A DNA stretch of 64,000 bases from Bacillus sp. UNC438CL73TsuS30 (lineage in GTDB: Bacteria; Bacillota; Bacilli; Bacillales; Cytobacillaceae): the NCBI RefSeq assembly GCF_000482325.1, contig NZ_KI535296.1, positions 262,854-326,853 of the forward strand, written 5' to 3'. Within the stretch, counting starts at the first letter, position 1, and each line of letters opens with the position of its first letter. The position numbers and the translations under genes are program-made. This document shows, piece after piece, positions 54,559 to 62,945 of this stretch. The notes below the pieces were generated by a model. It saw only the letters and a program-made list of their open reading frames with translations. It made no database searches and had not been told where the DNA came from.

Positions 54559-55743
54559 ATGAGTCGTTTGTTTATGTTTGAGAAACCATTGGGTATGAGA
54601 GATACACTTCCAGAGTTATTTGAAAAAAAACATCATGTTCAATCTTTATTAGCTGAAACGATTAAGCTTTGGGGCTATCAATTTATCGAAACCCCTACTC
54701 TTGAATACTATGAAACGGTCGGAGCGGCTTCAGCGATTCCGGACCGTCAACTTTTTAAATTACTTGATAAAGATGGCCATACGCTTGTATTAAGGCCGGA
54801 GATGACCGCCCCGATTGCACGTGTTGCAGCCTCTAAGCTATTGCAGGACGACCTGCCATTAAGGTTAGCCTATACGGCAAATGTTTATCGGGCTCAGCGC
54901 CGTGAAGGCGGGAGGCCAGCAGAATTTGAACAAATTGGCGTGGAGTTTATAAATGATGAGACCGTCTCGTGTGACGGTGAAGTGATATCACTTTTAGTCT
55001 CCTCTTTAAAGCAAGCCGGTTTGGATAAATTTCAAGTATCAATTGGCCATACGTCTTTTACCGAGGAATTATTTTTACAAATATTAGGTACAGAGGAACG
55101 GGCAGATTCACTAAGGAGATTTTTATTTGAAAAAAATTATGTCGGGTATCGTGAGCATATTCAAGCACTCTCATTGTCCTCAATTGATAAACAAAGGCTT
55201 CTGCAATTCCTAGAATTACGCGGCGGGGCAGAAGTGATCGGCATGGCACTTGATTTAATTGAAAATGAACAAGGCAAGCAAGCGATCCTCCAACTCAAAG
55301 AATTATGGGATGTCCTCAGTGATTATGGAGTGCAGGATCAGGTGAGATTCGATTTGACCCTTGTCAGCCATATGAGTTACTACTCAGGAGTTTTCTTTGA
55401 AGCCTATGCAGGCAATGTTGGTTTTCCGATCGGTAATGGCGGCCGGTATAGTTTAATTGAGAAGTTTGGTAAAAAAGCAAGTGCGACCGGATTTGCACTT
55501 CAGCTTGACCGGGTATTAGAAGCTATGGGCGAATTTGAAACCCAAAATGACCTGCAGTGTATTTTCTTCAGCCAGGAACGGCGGAAAGAGGGCTTTCTGT
55601 TAGCTCAAAAAATGCAGGAACAAGGGGAGCGGGTCGTGCTTCAGGATATTTCCGGTGTGAAAAATCTAGATGCTTTTTCAAAGAAATTTTCTAACACCAT
55701 CTATTTAATTGGGAAAGCAGGAAAGGAGCCTGCAGATGAGTGA
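54559..55743 (+). CDS. hisZ: ATP phosphoribosyltransferase regulatory subunit
   Basis: A 394-residue histidyl-tRNA-synthetase-like protein that is needed with the short HisG for the first step of histidine synthesis. Motif 2-like RPEMTAPIARV and YRAQRREGGRPAEFEQIGVE are visible; it lacks the anticodon-binding domain of HisS. ATG 54559 is preferred (AAAAGGAT 8 bases upstream) over ATG 54550. hisG overlaps its end by 8 bases. Confidence 0.95.
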   Translation: MSRLFMFEKPLGMRDTLPELFEKKHHVQSLLAETIKLWGYQFIETPTLEYYETVGAASAIPDRQLFKLLDKDGHTLVLRPEMTAPIARVAASKLLQDDLPLRLAYTANVYRAQRREGGRPAEFEQIGVEFINDETVSCDGEVISLLVSSLKQAGLDKFQVSIGHTSFTEELFLQILGTEERADSLRRFLFEKNYVGYREHIQALSLSSIDKQRLLQFLELRGGAEVIGMALDLIENEQGKQAILQLKELWDVLSDYGVQDQVRFDLTLVSHMSYYSGVFFEAYAGNVGFPIGNGGRYSLIEKFGKKASATGFALQLDRVLEAMGEFETQNDLQCIFFSQERRKEGFLLAQKMQEQGERVVLQDISGVKNLDAFSKKFSNTIYLIGKAGKEPADE

Positions 55744-56377
55744 TTTACTGACAATTGCGATGCCAAAAGGACGGATTTTTGAAGAGGCGGTTGTATTACT
55801 TCGCCAGGCAGGCTACAAGCTGCCGCCGGAATTTGAAGATTCCCGTAAGCTAATCATCGATATTGAGGAAGAAGGTCTTCGGTTTATTTTATCCAAGCCA
55901 ATGGATGTCCCTACTTATGTTGAACATGGGGTTGCTGATGTCGGTATTGCCGGGAAGGATGTTATGCTTGAGGAAGACCGAGACGTTTATGAGCTTCTCG
56001 ATTTGAAAATCAGCAGCTGTTATTTGGCAGTGGCGGGTCTGCCAAACACGAAAATGAACGATGTGGCTCCAAAAGTAGCCACCAAATATCCGAAAGTGGC
56101 GGCTGCCTATTTCCGCGAGCAGGGGGAACAAGTGGAAATTATCCGTTTAAATGGATCGATTGAACTTGCCCCGATTATTGGTTTATCCGATCGGATTGTT
56201 GATATCGTTTCTTCCGGCCGGACATTAAAAGAAAACGGTCTTGTGGAATATGAACGAATTGTCGATGTGACTTCACGGGTCATCGTCAATCCTGTTAGTT
56301 ATCGAATTAAGGATGTAAAAATAAATGAACTCGTATCGAGGCTTAATGAAGTGGTTTCAGCGGAGGTGGATTTATAA
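55736..56377 (+). CDS. hisG: ATP phosphoribosyltransferase, short form
   Basis: A 213-residue catalytic subunit joining PRPP to ATP, the first committed step of histidine synthesis. Short form (no C-terminal regulatory ACT-like domain), consistent with hisZ upstream. Motifs AMPKGRIFEEAV, GVADVGIAGKDV, PRPP loop DRIVDIVSSGRTLKENGL. Start 55736 after AAGGAGCC. Confidence 0.97.
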   Translation: MSDLLTIAMPKGRIFEEAVVLLRQAGYKLPPEFEDSRKLIIDIEEEGLRFILSKPMDVPTYVEHGVADVGIAGKDVMLEEDRDVYELLDLKISSCYLAVAGLPNTKMNDVAPKVATKYPKVAAAYFREQGEQVEIIRLNGSIELAPIIGLSDRIVDIVSSGRTLKENGLVEYERIVDVTSRVIVNPVSYRIKDVKINELVSRLNEVVSAEVDL

Positions 56378-57645
56378 TGAAAATTCAAAAAGTGGATGAT
56401 TTGGTTTCCATTAAACGTTCGATTGAAACCGGTACGTCGGAACAGCTGTCGATTGTAAAAAATATTCTCTCCGATATCCGCACCCGCGGCGATGAAGCGT
56501 TACGGGAGTATACAGAAAAATTTGACCGTGTACAATTAGCTTCTTTTTCCGTAACGGAAGAGGAAATCGCGGAAGCCTACAGGACGGTGGATGAGGACTT
56601 TGTTGAAATTGTTCGGGAAGCAGGGGAAAACATCCGCTCCTTCCATGAAAAACAGCTGCGTCCTTCCTGGATGACAACAGAAGAAAATGGAACAATCTTG
56701 GGACAAAAAATCACACCGCTTGATTCCGTCGGTGTTTATGTACCGGGAGGAACCGCCGCATACCCTTCATCAGTGCTGATGAATGTAATTCCAGCTAAAG
56801 TCGCAGGGGTTAAACGGATTGTCATGGTATCGCCGCCCGACAAGGAAGGGAAGCTGCCTGCTGCCGTTTTAGTAGCCGCAAAGGAAGCGGGCGTGAAGGA
56901 AATCTTTAAGGTCGGCGGGGCACAGGCAATTGCTGCACTTGCCTATGGAACAGCTTCAATTACAGCCGTTGATAAAATTACCGGACCGGGAAATATATTC
57001 GTAGCTCTTGCAAAACGTGAGGTTTTTGGAGATGTCGATATTGATATGATTGCCGGACCTAGTGAGATTGCAGTTCTTGCGGATGAAACAGCTAGGGCCG
57101 AAGAGATTGCAGCCGATTTATTATCACAGGCAGAGCATGATCCACGTGCCTGCAGTGTTTTGGTTACACCATCACAACGATTGGCAGACGAGGTTTCTTT
57201 GGAGGTTGAAAAGCAGCTGGCTTTGCTGCCTCGAAAAGAAATTGCAGCGCGTTCCATTGCAGATTATGGTGTCATTTATGTGGCCGCAAATCTAGATCAG
57301 GCAGTGGAGACAATCAATGTCCTTGCGCCGGAACATTTAGAAATTATCACGGAAAATGCAATGGAGCTTCTTGGGAAAATCCGTCATGCAGGGGCGATTT
57401 TTATCGGACGATACAGTTCAGAGCCTGTTGGCGATTATTTTGCCGGTCCGAATCATGTTTTACCGACAAATGGAACGGCACGGTTTTCTAGCCCATTAAA
57501 TGTGGATGATTTTCAAAAGAAATCCAGTGTCATTGTATACAGTGAAAAAGCGTTAAGGGATAACGGTGCGAAAATCGCAGCGTTTGCTCGCATGGAAGGG
57601 CTAGAAGCACATGCAAGGGCAGTAGAAATGAGACTGAAAAACTAA
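56377..57645 (+). CDS. hisD: Histidinol dehydrogenase
   Basis: A 422-residue zinc enzyme oxidising L-histidinol to L-histidine in two NAD-dependent steps. Signature region KITGPGNIFVALAKREVFGDVDIDMIAGPSEI is present, with AEHDPRACSVLV and the catalytic APEHLEI and GPNHVLPT segments. Start overlaps the hisG stop (TAATG). It is followed by repeat array E before hisB. Confidence 0.97.
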   Translation: MKIQKVDDLVSIKRSIETGTSEQLSIVKNILSDIRTRGDEALREYTEKFDRVQLASFSVTEEEIAEAYRTVDEDFVEIVREAGENIRSFHEKQLRPSWMTTEENGTILGQKITPLDSVGVYVPGGTAAYPSSVLMNVIPAKVAGVKRIVMVSPPDKEGKLPAAVLVAAKEAGVKEIFKVGGAQAIAALAYGTASITAVDKITGPGNIFVALAKREVFGDVDIDMIAGPSEIAVLADETARAEEIAADLLSQAEHDPRACSVLVTPSQRLADEVSLEVEKQLALLPRKEIAARSIADYGVIYVAANLDQAVETINVLAPEHLEIITENAMELLGKIRHAGAIFIGRYSSEPVGDYFAGPNHVLPTNGTARFSSPLNVDDFQKKSSVIVYSEKALRDNGAKIAAFARMEGLEAHARAVEMRLKN

Positions 57646-57659
57646 CTTTGGGACAAATT

Positions 57660-57770
57660 TTGTGGATTCGCAAATAAAAATAGCAATTTCGCAAATAAAC
57701 TGAGGCAATTCGCAAATAAAAGCTGTAAATCCGCAAATAAGTTCCTTAAATCCGCAAATAAAAGCGGATT
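57660..57770 (+). repeat. 21-bp-period repeat array E inside the his operon
   Basis: Five units with the ATAAA/ATAAG core at 57674, 57695, 57716, 57737 and 57758, exactly 21 bases apart, conserved as (A/T)TCGCAAATAAA or TCCGCAAATAAA. It fills most of the 178-base gap between hisD and hisB. Unit sequence is the same type as array D, 13 kb away. Confidence 0.9.
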
Positions 57771-57823
57771 CCGACTATATCATAGAAACTAAACTAGAAA
57801 AAAACAACGTAGGAGGCCCCTTC

Positions 57824-58411
57824 ATGGAAAGAGTGGCAGGAATTGAACGGAAAACAAATGAAACACAAATTAAACTTTCTTTAGCAATCGATGGTGAAGG
57901 ACATTCAGAACTTGAAACAGGGGTGCCATTCCTTACACATATGCTGGACCTATTTACAAAACATGGGCAATTTAATCTTATGGTGGATGCGAAGGGCGAT
58001 ATCGAAGTCGATGATCACCATACCACAGAAGACATCGGAATATGCCTCGGACAGGCACTTCGGGAAGCACTTGGTGATAAGCGGGGAATCAAGCGCTATG
58101 GAAATGCATTTGTCCCAATGGACGAAGCATTGGCGCAAGTCGTGGTCGATCTCAGCAATCGCCCGCATCTTGAAATGCGTGCGGAGTTCCCAGGTCAAAA
58201 GGTTGGGACTTTCGATACCGAACTTGTCCATGAGTTTTTATGGAAGCTGGCACTAGAGGCGCGAATGAACCTTCATGTTATTGTACATTACGGAAAAAAT
58301 ACGCACCATATGATCGAAGCTGTTTTTAAAGCATTGGGCAGGGCGCTTGATGAAGCGACGACGGTTGACCCACGTATCAAAGGGGTTCCATCGACAAAAG
58401 GGATGTTGTAG
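57824..58411 (+). CDS. hisB: Imidazoleglycerol-phosphate dehydratase
   Basis: A 195-residue Mn-dependent dehydratase making imidazole acetol phosphate. Two repeated metal-binding halves: DHHTTEDIGICLGQAL and HHMIEAVFKALGRAL, with HMLDLFTKHG. Start follows AGGAGG. First gene after array E; monofunctional as in Bacillus. Confidence 0.96.
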   Translation: MERVAGIERKTNETQIKLSLAIDGEGHSELETGVPFLTHMLDLFTKHGQFNLMVDAKGDIEVDDHHTTEDIGICLGQALREALGDKRGIKRYGNAFVPMDEALAQVVVDLSNRPHLEMRAEFPGQKVGTFDTELVHEFLWKLALEARMNLHVIVHYGKNTHHMIEAVFKALGRALDEATTVDPRIKGVPSTKGML

Positions 58412-58445
58412 TAACAATAAAACCACAACGAAGGGAGTGTTATCG

Positions 58446-59072
58446 ATGATTGGCATTGTTGACTACGGAATGGGCAATCTTTTTAGTGTCAGTAAGGCGC
58501 TTGAGCGTTTAGACGCAGATTATTTTATTTCCGCCCAAAAAAGTGAATTGCTTACAGCGGATGCGTTAATTCTTCCGGGCGTAGGTGCTTTCCGAGATGC
58601 AATGGAGCTCTTGCCAGCAGAAACGATTAAGGAATTTGCTGCAACAGGTAAACCGCTGCTTGGGATTTGCCTTGGCATGCAGTTGCTCTTTGAGGAAAGT
58701 GAAGAAAATGGGCCAACAAAAGGGTTAGGGCTTTTACCTGGAAAGGTGCGCAGGTTTTCAGGAGAAACTCCAGAAGGAGAAACATACAAAGTTCCTCACA
58801 TGGGCTGGAATCGCCTCGAATTTGTAAAGGCTTCCCCTCTATTAAAAAATCTTGAAGAAGATTACGTTTATTTTGTTCACTCCTATTATGTGGATGCATC
58901 CGGCTCCGAAGTATTACTGGCGAAGGCAAACTATCATGAGGAAGTATCCGCCGTTGTTGGCAGGGACAATATTTATGGAATGCAGTTTCATCCGGAAAAA
59001 AGCAGTAAGCTTGGCATGGCACTTTTAAATAATTTTTTACAATTGGTTGATAAAAAGGAGGCTGTACGATGA
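58446..59072 (+). CDS. hisH: Imidazole glycerol phosphate synthase, glutaminase subunit
   Basis: A 208-residue class I amidotransferase supplying ammonia to HisF. Catalytic triad visible: Cys in LLGICLGMQLLFEES, His and Glu in GMQFHPEKSS; oxyanion strand PGVGAFRDAM. Start 58446 after AAGGGAGTG. ATGA overlap with hisA. Confidence 0.97.
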   Translation: MIGIVDYGMGNLFSVSKALERLDADYFISAQKSELLTADALILPGVGAFRDAMELLPAETIKEFAATGKPLLGICLGMQLLFEESEENGPTKGLGLLPGKVRRFSGETPEGETYKVPHMGWNRLEFVKASPLLKNLEEDYVYFVHSYYVDASGSEVLLAKANYHEEVSAVVGRDNIYGMQFHPEKSSKLGMALLNNFLQLVDKKEAVR

Positions 59073-59806
59073 GTATTACAATTTATCCTGCGATTGATAT
59101 GCGGGGCGGAAAATGCGTACGCCTTCTGCAGGGAGATTACGATAAAGAAACGATTTATGGGGATTCCCCTTTTGCGATGGCACAGCAATTTGCGGCAGAT
59201 GGGGCAGAATGGATCCACATGGTAGATCTTGATGGGGCCAAGGATGGAAAACGGGTTAATGATCGTTTTGTCATTGAGGCGGCAAAACAGTTGTCCGTGA
59301 ACATTCAAATCGGCGGCGGTATTCGCTCTGAAGAAGATATCGCCCACTACCTTGAAAATGGGGTAAATCGGGTGATTATTGGGAGCATTGCTGTTTCTAA
59401 TCCTGATTTTGCAATTGAAATGATTAAAAAATACCGAGAGCAAATTGTAATCGGCATTGATGCCAAGGATGGCTTTGTGGCAACACACGGCTGGCTTGAT
59501 ACATCAAAGGTAAAGGCGGTTGATTTAGGAAAACGGTTTGCTGAAGCAGGTGCCGAGACGTTCATTTTTACAGATATCGCCACAGATGGAACGCTTGCTG
59601 GACCAAATATTGCCGCGGTTTGCGAACTGGCAAAAGTGACGGGCAAAAATGTGATTGCTTCCGGAGGCGTGAGCAGTTTAGCTGATCTCAGTGCCTTAAA
59701 ATCGGTTTCCTATCAGGGCGTAGGCGGTGCCATTGTTGGAAAGGCCCTCTATGAAAAACGGTTTACTTTAAAGGAAGCCCTTGATGAGGTGAGAGTATGG
59801 CCTTAA
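59069..59806 (+). CDS. hisA: ProFAR isomerase HisA
   Basis: A 245-residue (beta/alpha)8 barrel isomerase. Catalytic Asp in YPAIDMRGGKCVRLLQGDY and Asp in FTDIATDGTLAGPN; phosphate-binding IQIGGGIRSEEDI and IASGGVSSLADL. Overlaps hisH and hisF. Confidence 0.97.
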   Translation: MSITIYPAIDMRGGKCVRLLQGDYDKETIYGDSPFAMAQQFAADGAEWIHMVDLDGAKDGKRVNDRFVIEAAKQLSVNIQIGGGIRSEEDIAHYLENGVNRVIIGSIAVSNPDFAIEMIKKYREQIVIGIDAKDGFVATHGWLDTSKVKAVDLGKRFAEAGAETFIFTDIATDGTLAGPNIAAVCELAKVTGKNVIASGGVSSLADLSALKSVSYQGVGGAIVGKALYEKRFTLKEALDEVRVWP

Positions 59807-60558
59807 CAAAACGAATTATTCCTTGTTTGGATGTAAAAGAAGGCCGGGTTGTAAAAGGAATCCAGTTCGTCGAGCTTCGCGATGCCGGTGATCCTGTGGA
59901 ACTGGCGAGATTTTATGATGAACAAGGTGCTGATGAACTTGTATTTCTTGATATTTCTGCATCGGTAGAAGGCAGAAAAACGATGGTTGAGGTTGTAAAA
60001 GCAGTTGCCTCGGAACTTGCAATCCCTTTTACGGTTGGTGGGGGAATCAATGCTTTAGAGGATATGAAACGAATTCTTCGGGCCGGGGCAGACAAGGTAT
60101 CATTAAATACAGCTGCCGTTTTAAATCCCAAGCTGATTGAAGAAGGCGCTAATTTTTTCGGATCTCAGTGTATCGTTGTTGCCATTGATGCAAAATTTGA
60201 TAAAGAGATCGGGACGTGGCGTGTTTATACACATGGCGGCCGCACACCAACAGATAAAAAAGTAGTAGAATGGGCACAGGAAGCAGCTGCCCTTGGTGCT
60301 GGGGAAATCTTATTAACGAGTATGGACAGCGATGGCGAGAAAAATGGCTTCGACCTTAAACTGACAAAAGCAGTGGGCGATGCAGTATCCATTCCGGTGA
60401 TTGCTTCAGGCGGCGCGGGAAATGCAGCCCATTTTGAAGATGCATTTCAAACAGCAAAAGCGGATGCGGCACTTGCGGCATCAATTTTTCACTATAAAGA
60501 AACGTCTGTACATGAAGTGAAGAGCTACTTAAGGGAAAAGGGAGTGACGGTACGATGA
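59797..60558 (+). CDS. hisF: Imidazole glycerol phosphate synthase, cyclase subunit
   Basis: A 253-residue (beta/alpha)8 barrel that uses ammonia from HisH to close the imidazole ring and release AICAR. Catalytic Asp in IIPCLDVKEGRVVKG and in TSMDSDGEKNGFD; phosphate sites FTVGGGINALED and VIASGGAGNAAHF. Overlaps hisA by 10 bases and hisI by 4. Confidence 0.97.
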   Translation: MALTKRIIPCLDVKEGRVVKGIQFVELRDAGDPVELARFYDEQGADELVFLDISASVEGRKTMVEVVKAVASELAIPFTVGGGINALEDMKRILRAGADKVSLNTAAVLNPKLIEEGANFFGSQCIVVAIDAKFDKEIGTWRVYTHGGRTPTDKKVVEWAQEAAALGAGEILLTSMDSDGEKNGFDLKLTKAVGDAVSIPVIASGGAGNAAHFEDAFQTAKADAALAASIFHYKETSVHEVKSYLREKGVTVR

Positions 60559-61172
60559 AGGTGAAATTTGATGAAAAGGGACTTGTTCCTGCGATTATCC
60601 AAGATGCAGGTACTAAAGAAGTATTAACTCTTGCTTATATGAATGAAGAATCGCTCAAGAAAACATTGGAAACAGGAGAAACATGGTTTTACAGCCGCTC
60701 GCGCCAGGAGCTTTGGCATAAGGGGGAAACGAGCGGGAATACACAGTCTGTTGTGAGCATTAACTATGACTGTGATCAAGATGCGCTCTTAGTACTTGTT
60801 TATCCGAAAGGCCCTGCCTGCCATACCGGTGCGGTCAGTTGTTTTTCCGAAAGAGTATATGAAGGCGGATCAAGTTTAGGCGATTATCAAATCCTCCAAA
60901 CACTTGAGAAAGTCATTTTAGACCGGCAGCGGGAACGTCCTGAAGGGGCATATACGACCTACCTTTTTGATAAAGGCGTCGATAAGATTTTGAAAAAAGT
61001 AGGGGAAGAAGCAGCAGAAGTCATCATTGCGGCAAAAAATCGAAGCCACGAAGAACTAAAGTGGGAAGCCTCGGACCTACTCTACCACCTTCAAGTTTTA
61101 TTGGTTGAACAAGAACTTCCGTTTAAAGAAGTATTGAAAACATTAGAAGAAAGACACAAAGACCGGTCGTAA
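60555..61172 (+). CDS. hisI: Bifunctional PRA-CH/PRA-PH enzyme HisIE
   Basis: A 205-residue fusion catalysing steps 2 and 3 of histidine synthesis. The N-terminal cyclohydrolase (1-105) has the zinc/Mg region WFYSRSRQELWHKGETSGNTQ, DCDQDALLVLV and GPACHTGAVSCF; the C-terminal pyrophosphohydrolase (115-205) has VGEEAAEVIIAAKN and EASDLLYHLQVLL. Last gene of the his operon; no hisC or hisJ here, as in B. subtilis. Confidence 0.96.
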   Translation: MKVKFDEKGLVPAIIQDAGTKEVLTLAYMNEESLKKTLETGETWFYSRSRQELWHKGETSGNTQSVVSINYDCDQDALLVLVYPKGPACHTGAVSCFSERVYEGGSSLGDYQILQTLEKVILDRQRERPEGAYTTYLFDKGVDKILKKVGEEAAEVIIAAKNRSHEELKWEASDLLYHLQVLLVEQELPFKEVLKTLEERHKDRS

Positions 61173-61190
61173 GTTGGCTGGTTTTTTCTT

Positions 61191-61237
61191 TTCGACAAAA
61201 TTCGGGCGGTGCCTGTCACCGCCCGAATTTTGTCGAA
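61191..61237. repeat. Perfect palindrome with 21-bp arms after hisI
   Basis: Arms 61191-61211 and 61217-61237 are perfect reverse complements around a 5-base loop CCTGT. The centre reads GGCGGTGCCTGTCACCGCC. A weaker hairpin with a six-T run (about 61160-61187) lies just before it and may be the real his terminator. The outer arms read TTCGACAAAATTCGG. Palindromes with a GGTGCCTGTCACC centre recur in Bacillaceae intergenic DNA in my experience, so this may be a dispersed repeat. Confidence 0.8.
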
Positions 61238-61333
61238 TTCCTACTGTCTTTGCTTTCCAGACTCTTCTCGTACAAGGGCCTATTATGTTATACTACATTA
61301 GTTATGTAAGTTTACTGAAAGATGGAGGACTTT

Positions 61334-62827
61334 ATGGGAAAAGACTCGAAAGCAAGAATTCAAAAGGGAAAAATTCTCTCATTTGTCCCAACAGGGGAAT
61401 ATTACTTCAAGAAGGGATTAAAGGCCTACTATCGACGTGACTTTATCAAAGCAAAGAAATACCTAGGACGTGCTATGCAGCTTGAACCGGGTGAGCCGAT
61501 TATTGTTTGCCAGTTGGCGATTGTATCGACAGAACTAGGTGAATTTGAAAATTCAAATCGACTTTTGCATCAGATTCTTGAAGAACTTGATGAACAAATG
61601 GTAGAATGCCATTATTTTTTAGCGAATAATTATGCCCATATGGGATTATTTAAAGATGCTTATCACCATGCAAAACTTTATATAGAGATTGAGCCCGACG
61701 GTGAATTTATTGAAGATACAGAAGACCTGCTCGAGTTACTTCTTTTTGAAGAAGAGGATCTTGAAGATGAGCTTTATCAGCAGGATGATCTTATTGTAAA
61801 ACAAGAACAAGCCAGAGATTTACTAGAGTCAGGATATTTTCCAAAGGCAATCGAATTATTAAAAGACGTTGTCGAAGAATATCCAGAGTATTGGTCAGCC
61901 TATAATAATTTAGCTCTTGCCTATTTTTATTTAGGAAAAACGGAAAAAGCAGAATCGATTTTAGAGGATGTTTTGGTGAGAAATCCGGGGAATCTTCATG
62001 CCCTTTGCAACCGGCTGGTATTTGCCCATTATCAAGGGCAATATAAGAGCGCTGAAAGATTAATGGAATCCTTGAAAAAAATAAAACCGCTTCTTGTTGA
62101 ACAACAGTTTAAATTAGGGGCAACGTTTGCCTTAGTAGGTGAATATGAACTTGCCTACTTTTGGCTTAAAAAGCTATATAAAAATGGCTTTGATGGAGAC
62201 GGTCCATTCTACTATTGGCTCTCGAGTGCCGCTTACCAAATCGGTAATGAACCCTTTGCTCAAAATATTTGGAAAAAGGTTCTTGAAATCAATCCTGAAA
62301 AGGAAGGATTTGAGCCATGGAATACGGACAAAGTGCAGGGGAACGGATTTGAGGACCATCCAAGTTCCATTTTTCAAAAATTAGACAGTGACTATATTGA
62401 GGAACGATTATTTGCACTATTTCTTACAGCTTTATCAGATAAAGCGGAAGATATTTTTTCATCCAAACGATTTTTGGATAACCAAAAGCTGACGCCGATG
62501 GAACAAGAATACATGTCGTTTATCAAATCCGGTGCCCCATCGATTTCGGCTGATGCGCATGAAATTGCCGAACTTTTATACCAAAATCATCAACCAATTG
62601 GTCCGATTGAATCGGGATTATATTTAATCTGGTTTTCGACATTTGTAGAAATCTCGAAGTCGGATGTCAAATTGAAAAATAAGCAGGCCTGGGCTGGAGC
62701 AATTGAATATGTTTGGAACAAGCTTCGCAGCGAAAAAGTAACGCGTGAGGAAATTGCAGAACGGTATGGCCTTTCCACAGCGACTGTCGGAAAATATGTA
62801 AAATTGGTGAACAACTTTTTAAACTGA
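61334..62827 (+). CDS. yvcD: TPR-repeat protein YvcD with C-terminal HTH
   Basis: A 497-residue cytosolic protein of unknown function. Tetratricopeptide repeats occupy residues 20-290 (EYYFKKGLKAYYRRDFIKAKKYL; AYNNLALAYFYLGKTEKAESIL) with an acidic insert (about 135-150), and the C-terminus carries a helix-turn-helix-like segment (VTREEIAERYGLSTATVGKYVKLV). Start 61334 is 6 bases after GGAGG. It sits between hisI and trxB as in B. subtilis. Confidence 0.9.
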   Translation: MGKDSKARIQKGKILSFVPTGEYYFKKGLKAYYRRDFIKAKKYLGRAMQLEPGEPIIVCQLAIVSTELGEFENSNRLLHQILEELDEQMVECHYFLANNYAHMGLFKDAYHHAKLYIEIEPDGEFIEDTEDLLELLLFEEEDLEDELYQQDDLIVKQEQARDLLESGYFPKAIELLKDVVEEYPEYWSAYNNLALAYFYLGKTEKAESILEDVLVRNPGNLHALCNRLVFAHYQGQYKSAERLMESLKKIKPLLVEQQFKLGATFALVGEYELAYFWLKKLYKNGFDGDGPFYYWLSSAAYQIGNEPFAQNIWKKVLEINPEKEGFEPWNTDKVQGNGFEDHPSSIFQKLDSDYIEERLFALFLTALSDKAEDIFSSKRFLDNQKLTPMEQEYMSFIKSGAPSISADAHEIAELLYQNHQPIGPIESGLYLIWFSTFVEISKSDVKLKNKQAWAGAIEYVWNKLRSEKVTREEIAERYGLSTATVGKYVKLVNNFLN

Positions 62828-62868
62828 AACAAAGGATTTCCGCTCTTTTAACAAGCATATTTTTGGAC

Positions 62869-62874
62869 TATAAT
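62869..62874 (+). promoter_or_regulatory. Candidate -10 box of trxB
   Basis: A consensus TATAAT with a TTTTAA at 62846-62851 (17-base spacer). Transcription from it would start near 62881 and run through the hairpin that follows. Confidence 0.5.
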
Positions 62875-62885
62875 CTATTTGTTTT

Positions 62886-62929
62886 ATACGATTAGGGAAA
62901 GGGAATGATATAACCTAATCGTATTTTTT
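62886..62929 (+). terminator. Intrinsic terminator 17 bases before trxB
   Basis: A perfect 11-bp stem (ATACGATTAGG / CCTAATCGTAT) with a 17-base loop and six Ts. It may end yvcD transcripts, or act as an attenuator in the trxB leader. Confidence 0.78.
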
Positions 62930-62945
62930 ATAGGGAGTGAAAAAA

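Noticed and set aside
61174..61440. 88-residue frame spanning the palindrome after hisI into yvcD
   Set aside because: It crosses the perfect palindrome and overlaps yvcD in another frame; no ribosome site.
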